A DNA stretch of 64,000 nucleotides from Dipodascopsis uninucleata var. uninucleata (taxonomy: Eukaryota; Ascomycota; Lipomycetes; Lipomycetales; Lipomycetaceae): contig JAJLTO010000002.1 of assembly GCA_030568195.1 (NCBI GenBank), positions 1,612,001 through 1,676,000 of the forward strand, read 5' to 3'. Shown here one piece after another: positions 9,603 through 19,650 of the stretch. A program made the translations under genes and the position numbers. Under the pieces are notes generated by a model. That model was not told the origin of the DNA. It worked only from the letters and a program-made list of their open reading frames with translations, and ran no database searches. The stretch's first letter is position 1, and the number at the start of each line of letters is the position of its first letter.

Positions 9603-12492
9603 TGTTTCTCGTACTAGGAGAGATTCTGATTCTACTAGCTACTTTTCCACTTGCTAGTTTTATTGCAATGATAACAGAAGTCCGAGTATATATTATAGCT
9701 TGTACCGTAAGAGCTCTCCTTGTTATAATCAATTATGAAGAGAGGGTACGCAACATGCGTGTGTGATAAAAAGTCAACTGCTGATATAGCTTGAGCAGGC
9801 CACTATGAGCTAAGATGTAGAAGGTATATATCTTAAAATCTCGTGGATAATTTTCCTTATATATACACCTGCAGATGTAGCAAGAATAGAACTAGATGTT
9901 TTACTCTACTTTACGGCTAGTAGTAGCGACAATTAGTATCTTGAAACTGCTAAACTTGGTGTGCCGAGAATAGATGTGTCCAAAGGCAGAATCAAATAGT
10001 AAATTGATAGCAGAAGACTGATCAGACGAGAGACAAATAAGAACACTAGATAACGGAGAAAAGAAGAAAAGGGAGAATAAACTAAAAAGTAAGAGAGAAA
10101 AGAAAAATACAGTACAAAGGCAATAGAAAGTTAGAAGAGGAAATTGCAGTCGTGAACGCAGAAATGAAATGTATCATGGGTTATATAGGTAGACGAAAGG
10201 ACCGTAGGCCCTGTCCAGCCACGAGTCCTTTTTATTTTTGAATTCATACACCTATCCGGAAACCTCTTTCTTATGTAACCGCCAATAATCCGGAGTGCCA
10301 CGAACTATACTGGCATACGCCGATACAGTATACTGTTCTATGCAAAGCAGCCATATCATTCGTACAAAATTATAGCGTACTATAGCAATATGAGCAAACC
10401 CACATGCTCATAACTCCATGTCCTTACCTGTATCTAGAGGTTAATAGAGATTTGCCAGCTGAGAAGTAAGCACGATACTCAATTTGGTCTCTATTAAGGG
10501 ATAGTCAAAGAACCGACATTAACACTTAGACAAAACGTACACATAACCACTATACACAACAATCCAACTATCATACAACGTACACAACGTAGACGAAGGA
10601 TACCACTACACCACTCGTCAGATCTCCATCTCAGCCTCCATCTGTCACTCAGCCGAAGCGTACCTTTCCTCTCATTTATTTTTACTATTCATGCTTCGAT
10701 TTCAGCGATCGATGTTCGATTTCGTGTGCGTGTATTTTGGGTTACTTTTCTCCCAGTCATGATGCACTCACCTGTGCCAGGACGTATGGCTCCAGAACGA
10801 CCAAAAGAATAAAACTCTGAAATGTTAACATTATTTTGGGTTTCCTAGCTATTGAGCGCCGGCTTATTTGAAATTGGTTTGTTTTATCTTCCAGCCTTGT
10901 TTTAGCCATACTAGATTATAATCCTGGTAAACGAGCTGGCCATCCACAACACAGATAGCCGCCCATGCACGTCAAGAAGTAAAGAAATTGGCATTTCTAC
11001 GCATTAGTAGCGTGCAACGCTAAAATACAGTGACGCTTTGCGGCAAGTTAGTGAAAGCATATGTATTAAACGTGCAACCAAGTTTGTTTGCTCGTGGCTC
11101 TGCTGTGGAGGTCGCGTTCAAATGGCTCCTTTGATGCAGGCACTGCGGTGGCCCGTGCAGAACTGCTGCAGAGCAGGCAACATGTAATTGATTCGAAAAG
11201 ACAGCTTTGCAGCGGGCCACTTGCATTGCGTATAAGATAATAAGTAGCCCGGCCCTTGCCGATTTTTACTTGTAGCGATCAAATAGTACCCCGTGCTGAT
11301 TTCGTAGGCTCAAAAGGCTCGAACAGCTTGAATAGCATGTGCACAGCGAAATCCCTGGAACGCCCAAAAGCAGAAAAACTATGTTGAGGGTTTTTCGGTG
11401 GTGGTCCTTGGGATCTCTAGACAAGCCATTATATGAGTGCAAACTTTACCCAACCGTCAAATAAGATGGGGCGCTCCATCCACGAGCCGCAACCCCAAAT
11501 GCATCGTGTTACAGTCGAGATGGCAAATAAAAAAGCCGCGCCTACTTCATGCACGAGGAAGCCTGTTGCGGTAGCATTCCATATATGCCATGACATCACT
11601 CACTGAGCTCAGAACACTGAGCTTGTAACCTGCACACGTCCAGAGCACCTTTTTCTTACTAGCTATTGCATGATGTGCCCTAACAGGTCTGGAAATAAAA
11701 CCTAAACCATTAACCATGCCTAACCTTGCGAAGGTGAGTAATCGATCCTACTCCCCGATGCAAAGCCACTAACGTATTTGTAGTACCGGAAACACTTATA
11801 TTAAATGTTAGACATGTAGGGGTTTCTTGTATCTAGCTCTCGGGCTATTAGCGAGGGCGACTGCAGTGTGAGTAACGCTGCCAGTTGTATTATGATTACT
11901 GATAGTAAAAACGCTGTAAAAACACTTCTGAAAACTGCGATAGTCTCTCTTCTCTGTTCAAGACCCTAATACTATAATCCGTGCTCTTACACCGAGGACT
12001 AATGTAGCGTAAGTAGCATTCAGCGACACCCGCACAACTGTGACTGTCTACACTGGTTCCTATGCTCCATCGGTCAAAGCCATAGGCTTTCGATAATTTG
12101 CTGCTACTCAGTTCCTCACACTAGACAGAGCTTGTCCGCAACGTGCCGCGCCGTGAGGATTTGGATCCTAGAATGACAATGGTACGCTGCTTTACAAAGC
12201 GTATGTACGCAGATAGGCAGGTATATAACAGTTAGCCAGCATTTAATTCTTGTTCTCAATCTTTTCTGCTTTTTATTCTAGTAGTGATCTAGAGCGTGCA
12301 TATGTATATGGTCGTGTAGAAATAAGAAGCACAAGTTATATTCATACTCTTACGAGATGTAGCGTTCTGACCAACAAGATTTTTGTCTTGAGCAATGTTA
12401 CATGTAAACCCCCCGCTTTAAGAATGCAATAAATGTAATCGCTTGCATGTAAACGATAAGCTGGTATAACTGCACAGAGATATCATACAAAT
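9603..12492. other. Long gene-free stretch upstream of BTA1
   Basis: About 2.9 kb between the BTA1 start and the IST3 3' end, both on the minus strand. I found no convincing open frame and no tRNA or snRNA signature. Visible elements are a purine-rich tract on the plus strand around 10045-10115 (CT-rich on the BTA1 sense strand, about 450-510 bp before the ATG) and one TGTGACTG (HomolD-like) octamer at 12039-12046. It probably holds a long BTA1 promoter and leader, possibly with a noncoding transcript. Confidence 0.45.
10045..10115 (-). promoter_or_regulatory. CT-rich block on the BTA1 sense strand
   Basis: The plus strand is almost all purine here (GGAGAAAAGAAGAAAAGGG and following), so the BTA1 sense strand is pyrimidine-rich. 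CT-rich blocks near transcription starts are common in well-expressed fungal genes. Position is about 450-510 bp before the BTA1 ATG. Function is inferred. Confidence 0.35.
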
Positions 12493-13312
12493 TTAATTGT
12501 TGAAAGCCATTGCTGCTTTCAACTCTTCTTCATCCTGTCGATTTTTATAGTAGGTATGATCTACACGTAGCACTCTGCCCAGGACGGTTGCCCCGTCTAG
12601 GTTATCAACAGCCAGCACTGTTGAGCGTTGATCCTCGTACTTCAGAAAGGCGAACCCTCTTGATTTGCCAGTATCCTTATCCCTGGCAAGATTGATATGT
12701 ACAGGATTGCCATATTGCGAAAATATCGTCAGCACATCGCCCTCATTCAGATTGTAAGGGAGTCCTCCAATGACTAGAACATTATAATCGGCACAAGTTG
12801 GCCATATGATTTGTTAGCGTTCTTCTTACTATCAAAATATAATTTATATAAATAAGAGTTTCGCATGTTCCTTTTCTCATACTCCTAGGCTAATTAACTT
12901 CTAACTGACTATATCCAAATTCTTAATTTTATTCCATCTCATAGTTACATATACCAAATGCTGGTTACAAGGCTGTTCGTTCATTACTGTGATATTATTC
13001 CCTCAAGTTCCACGCATATCATGCGTCACAGCGTAGTTTAGCTCCTCAATGTCCAGCTGTTATTTAAATTCCTATAATATACCTGCCATATAAATTTGCA
13101 AAAGACAAAATAACGTATTACCTACATATATACGCGGAATCTTTGTAGTCGTTGTGCCATGAAGCACTATCGCTTATACCAGCTTCGAGTTCCTGTTCAT
13201 TTAGCTTTGCGATCCTTCTCTGGTGATTACTGGAGACAGTTTCAATCAGTACGACTAATATCTTGCAATATCTAATAAGCACTTACACATTGATTTAATG
13301 TACTTACCTCAT
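12493..13312 (-). CDS. IST3: RES-complex splicing factor (Ist3/Snu17/RBMX2), three exons
   Basis: A single-RRM protein of the RES pre-mRNA retention and splicing complex, acting in the activated spliceosome. Exons in transcript order are 13308-13312, 13126-13229 and 12493-12773, giving 129 residues. The first exon is just ATGAG. Joining in phase yields MSNHQRRIAKLNEQELEAGI and then SWHNDYKDSAYIFIGGLPY. This matches the family hallmark (NE.EL..G.....SWH..YKDSAYIF.GGLP). RNP1-type GKSRGFAFLKYEDQRST and AVDNLDGA follow. The second intron (352 nt) has GTAGGT as donor and GCTAAC as branch site; the first intron is 78 nt. The final exon alone reads open but lacks an ATG, which is why the upstream exons are required. 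Confidence 0.88.
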
Positions 13313-14200
13313 CTTAGCAAAGCTTCTGGCCCTTAAAAAGGTCGTGTGGTCAATATCTTACAAAAAATTCTCAAATGCGAAGCCAAAGTTGAAAACATAA
13401 TAAATATTGCGAGCCGCATCAAACTTCAGTTATATACAAACAATCTTACAAGCGAAAAAATGATAATTTGGTACATAGGGGGCCGCATTTGCAGAGCACT
13501 CTTTACTAATCGTATGTAGCGCAAAATTAGAAATGGTTTAGAATACGATAATGGCATATGTATAGTAGATCTGGAGACGAAATAAATTGTGCCAAATTGT
13601 CCGACAAAGTCTATTCTTGAACACAAGTGATATAACAAACAAAGTAGCCAATATAACCACACATACTTAACGAAGGATAAAAGAAAGGAAAAACCACAAA
13701 TGTATTGAATATACATCTGCTATCATATTAACCACACATGGATGGCAGCGGACAGTAACAAAAACAGATCTAAGGCGACAGAAATTCACAACATCCATGG
13801 TAACAGATAGACAACATGACAAAATGTTTATTATGCCAGATCGACATGATAGTGCAATATGGCAAAATAGGGTGAAAATTAGGTGAGAATGACATCAAGT
13901 AACACAAACCGCTAGCCGTCGAAAATTATTTGCACACAAGAGTAACGAATGACAGCATAGGCATAATCGGCATTTCATATAGACGAAAAAGAGATTGTAG
14001 TTCAGGTAGTAACAATAGATGAGGTCTATCTCCATTCTTTAAGGTCATCATCAAAGTATTGAAAGCTTGGTTTAGTAAATAGATACTAGCATTCCGTAAA
14101 TCATAGCACTGAAAGCCATAGCGGCCTGTTGTAGCCATGAGAAAGGTCGTTAGTTAATTGAAAGCACCGAAATGTGACTTTATAGTTAAAAGGAGTTTCT
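13313..14200. other. Intergenic region: IST3 promoter and GOS1 3' flank
   Basis: AT-rich spacer of 888 bp between two minus-strand genes. Open frames at 13426-13716 and 13926-14138 (minus) have no recognisable features and probably lie in UTR sequence. Confidence 0.45.
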
Positions 14201-15134
14201 TTATCGCAAAAAGAAAAGTAGTAATATGCAAAATGATATGAGTGAGGCAATGATGAGTGAGTCCCGTTTTTTGCGGGTATTTATACGAGAAATGATTGTG
14301 TTAATGCCAGGAATTCGGCTGGCAGTACTAGTAACGCGGCGTTGAATGCTCTGTAACATTTGTCGTTGTCTACCAAATTCTTCTCGGGTTGCATACGCCT
14401 GTGATAGTATCCCATCTACCATATTATTAGAGCGCTCAACCCTGCTACGCTCATTTAACATATAATCAGCCTCTCGACGAGGGTCTACCGGTGCCGATGA
14501 TGACGAAGTTCTAAAAGAATCGATATCGTTGCGTACTGAGGTCAACAGATTTGCATGATTTCGCTCGTACTGAATCACTCCTTTCAATCTATGAAATTCT
14601 TTTTGATGCTCGACCAGAATTTCTTTATGTCTTTGTAAATGGTGAAGCTTAGTTGCAGACGATAGTTGTTCTGAATCAAGTAGCCTGCCCATAGTACTTA
14701 GAATTTCCTCGCGCTATAAACAGTAACATTATAATAATTAGCCTTTAATCTTATAATTTCAACTTTTCCGTCTGCAAATGATAAGTAGTTGTTACTTCCG
14801 CAATTCAGTATTTAACTCTTGTCGATTTCATTTATCGTAATTTGGCATGACTCGTCCTTCTCTTGCATCCCAGAACGTTTGTCTGTGAACCTTCGTAATC
14901 TGAATGTAGGAGCTAATTCTTATGCGAAGGCTGTCTGCTTGACTACATTCTGCTTACCTTAGCTAACGCGTCTTCCAAATCCTTTACCAGCTTCAGTTCC
15001 TCATCCGTTGCATGCGGCGCGGGGTGCTGAGAAAACGCTGAATACTGTAGAAAGAAGGACTCGGTCTGCGACTCAAGCTGTCGCGCTTGTGACCGTAGTT
15101 GCCCAAACGATGCTAACGATGGATAGTCTGCCAT
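14201..15134 (-). CDS. GOS1: Golgi Qb-SNARE Gos1 (GS28), two exons
   Basis: SNARE of the cis/medial Golgi acting in ER-Golgi and intra-Golgi fusion. Exons are 14958-15134 and 14201-14713, giving 229 residues (yeast Gos1 has 223). The phase-0 join restores DALAKREEILSTMGRLLD. The N-terminal helical region contains QLRSQARQLE. The SNARE helix runs about residues 140-205, with the Q-type central layer in EEFGRQRQML, and a C-terminal membrane anchor (SLIIASLISFCILLLFFLR) closes the protein. The segment TASRIPGINTIISRINTRKKRD before the anchor is typical of Gos1/GS28. Confidence 0.9.
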
Positions 15135-15640
15135 ACGCTTTCTATTATTTCGGCAAGTATTCTATTAAAATTAGAAGATAGATGACTAGCTGAAGTTGCT
15201 TTGAGATTATCCTCACGAGGATCTCTTATGTTTATAACTAACTTTCATGCAATCGCCGGACTCGATGAAGTAAATGTATAGAGTCCAGCCGAGCGTCTAA
15301 TAGCTTCGCACGTCCATAAAGCCTAGCCAGTCCTGTGACATACTTAACTGAGGTCATATCAGATGAGCATACTTCAGACTGGCAATACACCCTACTCCAT
15401 TATAAAGCTAATTACCCTGACGAAGTTCTTCTATGATAGGGTAAACCCCTAATCAAATGAAAAGGCAGTCACAGAGCCGCACACCCTAGTGTGTAATATA
15501 CAAAATTCCCAGTGCAAAAATCGAATCGTGGAAACACAACGTCTGAGTAGTGGGAACCTGAAGCTGGTACATAATATTCAACTAGTGATACACCTCTTAC
15601 AGTCAGCAAATTATTTCATTTTACACAGTAACTAGTCGCA
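15135..15640. promoter_or_regulatory. RPL35 promoter region with HomolD-like box
   Basis: The 506 bp between divergent GOS1 and RPL35. CAGTCACA at 15466-15473 matches the HomolD box that drives ribosomal protein genes in Schizosaccharomyces and several other ascomycetes; it lies about 170 bp before the ATG. ACCCTACTCC at 15389-15398 resembles HomolE (ACCCTACCCT) with two mismatches. Further CCCTA motifs occur at 15448 and 15484. Match to the octamer is direct; function is inferred from the downstream gene. Confidence 0.55.
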
Positions 15641-16364
15641 ATGGTATGTGATCATTTTGTTCTAATATAACTATTGAATTCAGTCCTAGATATTATGGGC
15701 CAGCTGTTGCCAAAAATTTGTTCGTACAGGGATTGCTGTGTAGTATCGAAGATTTGCATCTATCTGGTTTCCTTACATAGGACAAGATTTTCTTTTCTTA
15801 GGCGTCTTTTTTGCACTTGGATAGATTTTAAAATTCATGATGAAGATATATGTGGATTCTCATTCATAATCAGGGAAACTATGGGAGCTTTTTTACAGTG
15901 ATACGAGACGACTAACTATGGTATAGGCAGGTGTTAAGGCATATACTCTTAGAGAATCCAGCAAGGCCGATCTGGAGAAGCAGCTCGACGAGCTCAAGCA
16001 AGAGCTTTCTTCCTTGAAGGCCCAGAAGGCTCGCGGAGCTTCTGCTTCTAGCTTAGTTAGAATGCACACAGTTCGCAAATCTATTGCTCGTGTTTTGACT
16101 GTCATCAATCAGCAGTCTCGTGCTCAGCTTCGTCTTTTCTACAAGGGCAAGAAGTATTTACCTCTCGACCTTCGTGTCAAGAAGACTCGTGCTATTCGAC
16201 GACAACTTACTAAACGCCAGAACAGCCTTGTCACCGAGAAGCAGAAGAAGAAGATTATTGCTTTCCCACAGAGAAAGTACGCTTTGAAGGTACGTTCTCT
16301 AATGTTTCAGAATATTTAATATCAAGAAAAGTAATTGAACTAATTTTGCGATTTCTAGGCTTAA
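15641..16364 (+). CDS. RPL35: 60S ribosomal protein L35 (uL29), three exons
   Basis: Large-subunit protein near the exit tunnel. Exon 1 is only the ATG (15641-15643). Exon 2 is 15927-16289 and exon 3 is GCT-TAA (16359-16364). The joined protein has 123 residues, starting [10 protein letters not shown]. It includes the family block [17 protein letters not shown], then [20 protein letters not shown] and [11 protein letters not shown] at the C-terminus. Intron 1 is 283 nt with a GTATGT donor and ACTAAC branch site; intron 2 is 69 nt. Splitting off the start codon alone is a common arrangement in fungal ribosomal protein genes. Confidence 0.95.
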
Positions 16365-16573
16365 ATATAATAATAAAAAAAAGGTGTTAAAAGTGTAATG
16401 TGCTATGTAAAATTGTCGCATATGTTTTTATTCTTTGTGTGAATATACTATAAATTAGAAACTATATGCAAATTACAGTCGTAGTCTAAGAAGCGGTTTG
16501 ACTTCTAAATAGAAGGTACAGTAAGGGGATAAGATAAAGGTTGCTCACTATATACAAAGAAGTTTACATGAAT

Positions 16574-19321
16574 TCATTTTAACACGAAACTGACAGTTCT
16601 TTTTCCTTTGGGAATGATAACTTTCTGGACTGTTTTGCCGTTTGCCCTATCCTTCAACCATAGTCTACCTTGTGTGGAGTCTAGAATTGTAGTAGTAATA
16701 GCTTGCTCGTTCCAACTTTCGTCAAGATCTATCGAGAATCGACGACGACCGTTGATGAACACGTTATGCGCGACTAGTTTTGATAAATTGTGTAGTGGGA
16801 AGTCTTCAACAGTAGGCCAGGTGTCTGACTCGAAGACATCTGCATCAGTTCCTTCAAGTACTTGCCAACATTCTGCGGCTGTTGCAGGTACAACAGGAGC
16901 AGTTATCTTGACAAGTGCAGCCGTTGCCTTGCTTAAGATACCTATAGAAACTGAATCATCATTTAGACAATCTACCAACTTATTTGTAAGCTTCGTGTAG
17001 TTCGATATTGTCGTATTGAGAGCGAGACTAGAGTCAAAAGCAACTGTAGTCTTAGCTATTGTTTCGCGAACAAGAGAAATAAGATCTGTCTCTGCAGGAG
17101 AAAGATGAGCAGGAATTATCAGCTTTGTTGAGTATCCTCGCCGTACAACGGTTCTAACTGCTCGCCATAGCTTTGTCAACCAACGTTGCACACCAACAAT
17201 TCTAGTTTCCTCCCATTCTAATACGTCAGCAACGGGTGCTTGAAACAAGATATGTGCTCTACTTGCATCTGCACCATACTGTGATATGCAATAATCAGGA
17301 TCAACACCATTGTATTTGGATTTTGACATTTTTTCGTAGGATACATTCGGTTTAGAACCAGTCTCTATAATTTTAGGGCTAGTGCTATCACTCAGATCCA
17401 CTTCTTCTGGACGAAGGAAACGTCCAGTTACTGGGTCAGTATATGTCTTTCCATGAACCATTCCCTGAGTAACAAGCTTTCTGAAAGGTTCAGCATTTAG
17501 GTCTCCACCATCCCAGAAGCCAGCTTTGGCTAGGAACTTGGAGAAAAATCGAGAGTAGAGAAGATGAAGAATAGCATGCTCCACGCCTCCAATGTATAAG
17601 TCAACGGGCAAAAGTCCATTCACAGCCTTCGAATCAAACGGCTTAGTACTATTTTGAGCATCCGGGTATCTGAAAAAATACCAGGAGCTATCGACAAATG
17701 TGTCCATTGTATCAGTATCTCTCCTGGCCGAGCTATTACATTTTGGGCAAGTTGCATGCAGAAATTGACTATCTCTCGCAAGGGGCGATCCTTCACCCGC
17801 AGGCGGCACATGCTCAGGAAGCAAAATTGGTAAAGATGATTCCTCTACAGGTACTGGTCCACAAGAGTCACAGTGCACAATAGGGATCGGGACACCCCAG
17901 TATCTCTGACGAGACACCAGCCAATCTCGTAACCTGAGGGACTTCGTAGGCTTACCTACACCGAGCGAAGCTAAATCCTCAACAATGGCCTTGGCAGCAT
18001 CTTTACTACTCATTCCCGAGTAGGAACCTGTTGAAGAACTCATAGTACCATCCTTACTCGTGTAGCATTCAGTATCGCTAACAAGACCACCAGGAGGATG
18101 AACCACTGGCAAGGTCTTAGAGCCTGGCATGTTAATGGCCCAAAATTCGAAGTCCCTCTGATCATGAGCAGGTACACCCATTACAGCACCATGACCATAT
18201 GAGTCAAGGACATATGGAGCTGTAAATACTGGAATAGTTTTATTGGAAAGTGGATTAATAGCATGAACTCCCGGGAGTCGAAACCCAGCCTTTGAATCAG
18301 GAGGTAATGAGGCTATATTAGATACGAAGTCAGCAGCTGCCATTGAGTTGGATACGATTGGATGAGACGGAGCTAATGCGATATACTGCACTCCCAGAAT
18401 TGTCTCTGGTCTGGTAGTGAAGACAGTTAAGCTTTTCACGTCAGCGCCTTGGACGCCATCAATTTTGAACGTAATATCAGCACCTTCAGAAAGTCCAATC
18501 CAGTTGCTTTGCATCCGTTTCACAAATTCAGGCCAATCTTTTAGCTTCTTGAGGTCTGCATTAAGCTCCTCTGCATAGTCTGTGATTCTCAAGAACCATT
18601 GTGACAGCATACGTGTCTCGACTATGGCACCCGATCGCCAGGACCTTCCATTTGCGTCTACTTGTTCATTTGCCAACACGGTATTATCGACCGGATCCCA
18701 ATTCACAGCAGCTTCTGCACGATACGCTAGACCCGCCTTAAATAACTCAATAAATAGTTTCTGAGTGTGTTTGTAATACTCAGGTGAAGAAGTGGCAAGT
18801 TCTTGCGACCAATCAAAGTTGACAAGCATCTTTCTCATCTGTTCTCGCATTCTATTAATATTGGAGTATGTCCAGACTCGAGGATCGATCCCACGCTGCA
18901 TTGCTGCATTCTCTGCAGGCAATCCAAAGGAGTCCCAGCCCATTGGATGGAGGACATTAAATCCTCTCATTCTATAGAAGCGTGAAATAACATCGGAGAT
19001 GGTGTACACTCTAACATGACCCATATGAAGGTTTCCAGATGGATAAGGAAACATAGAGAGAACATACTTACTGGGCCTGCTGTCTTCCTTCTTCCACACA
19101 TCACTCTTTCGCTTCCGAGATTCCCATATATCACGCCATTTGTGATCCAGAGCTGGATATTCGAGCTTATCAGGTAATGTCGCGGTTGATATTCCTGAAT
19201 GATGCCGTATGAAGTTCCGTCCCATGGAGCTTAACAAATAGCATCCATAAGGTTTTCGGGCGCCCATTGACCACCCAACACGACTCTTGTTGGTTGGAGA
19301 AGTAAGCCTTAAACTACTCAT
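16574..19321 (-). CDS. NAM2: Mitochondrial leucyl-tRNA synthetase
   Basis: Class I synthetase charging mitochondrial tRNA-Leu; in yeast Nam2 also aids group I intron splicing. The open frame extends upstream to 19411, but that first codon is TTG. The first ATG is at 19321, giving 915 residues. The N-terminus (MSSLRLTSPTNKSRVGW) is basic and serine-rich, as in a mitochondrial presequence. The HIGH-type motif is HMGH at residues 99-102 (PYPSGNLHMGHVRVY). The editing (CP1) domain contains TVFTTRPETILGVQY, and KMSKS lies near residue 664 (EKMSKSKYNGVDPD). The C-terminal anticodon-binding region is present. Intronless. It shares a divergent promoter with ATG13. Confidence 0.95.
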   Translation of the reverse strand: MSSLRLTSPTNKSRVGWSMGARKPYGCYLLSSMGRNFIRHHSGISTATLPDKLEYPALDHKWRDIWESRKRKSDVWKKEDSRPSKYVLSMFPYPSGNLHMGHVRVYTISDVISRFYRMRGFNVLHPMGWDSFGLPAENAAMQRGIDPRVWTYSNINRMREQMRKMLVNFDWSQELATSSPEYYKHTQKLFIELFKAGLAYRAEAAVNWDPVDNTVLANEQVDANGRSWRSGAIVETRMLSQWFLRITDYAEELNADLKKLKDWPEFVKRMQSNWIGLSEGADITFKIDGVQGADVKSLTVFTTRPETILGVQYIALAPSHPIVSNSMAAADFVSNIASLPPDSKAGFRLPGVHAINPLSNKTIPVFTAPYVLDSYGHGAVMGVPAHDQRDFEFWAINMPGSKTLPVVHPPGGLVSDTECYTSKDGTMSSSTGSYSGMSSKDAAKAIVEDLASLGVGKPTKSLRLRDWLVSRQRYWGVPIPIVHCDSCGPVPVEESSLPILLPEHVPPAGEGSPLARDSQFLHATCPKCNSSARRDTDTMDTFVDSSWYFFRYPDAQNSTKPFDSKAVNGLLPVDLYIGGVEHAILHLLYSRFFSKFLAKAGFWDGGDLNAEPFRKLVTQGMVHGKTYTDPVTGRFLRPEEVDLSDSTSPKIIETGSKPNVSYEKMSKSKYNGVDPDYCISQYGADASRAHILFQAPVADVLEWEETRIVGVQRWLTKLWRAVRTVVRRGYSTKLIIPAHLSPAETDLISLVRETIAKTTVAFDSSLALNTTISNYTKLTNKLVDCLNDDSVSIGILSKATAALVKITAPVVPATAAECWQVLEGTDADVFESDTWPTVEDFPLHNLSKLVAHNVFINGRRRFSIDLDESWNEQAITTTILDSTQGRLWLKDRANGKTVQKVIIPKGKRTVSFVLK

Positions 19322-19650
19322 TGTCAAGCAGTCACCGGTTTTATATCTTATGCAGACGCAGATGGTCTGTGCAACCTGATTGTGCGGTTTCGAACCGATC
19401 GTGTCTTTCAATCAAACGAAGTGAACTAAAAATTTCAAGTTCGACATCTCATTTGGGCGCATCGAATGTCATAATCACGTGATAAATAAAAATTACCCAG
19501 ATATAGCTCTTTCGCGTAAGGAAGTCCCAAGTTACCCGGGCTTATCATTTGATATTTGTAAAAGAAAACATAAGGAAGTTTGTATAATTGAGAGTCTGAA
19601 GGCTGTTTAACTGAAGAAACTGAGAACGTGTGATTTATCATGAGGAAAAG
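19322..19650. promoter_or_regulatory. Divergent NAM2/ATG13 promoter with one TCACGTGA site
   Basis: 329 bp between the two start codons. CACGTG at 19476-19481 sits in the palindrome ATCACGTGAT. Such a site recurs in other divergent promoters of this window. Confidence 0.5.

Noticed and set aside
13926-14138. 70-codon minus-strand frame starting with ATG
   Set aside because: Lies in the expected GOS1 3' UTR, with no recognisable features.
19322-19411. Upstream extension of the leucyl-tRNA synthetase
   Set aside because: The extended frame starts at TTG; the ATG at 19321 gives a normal mitochondrial presequence.
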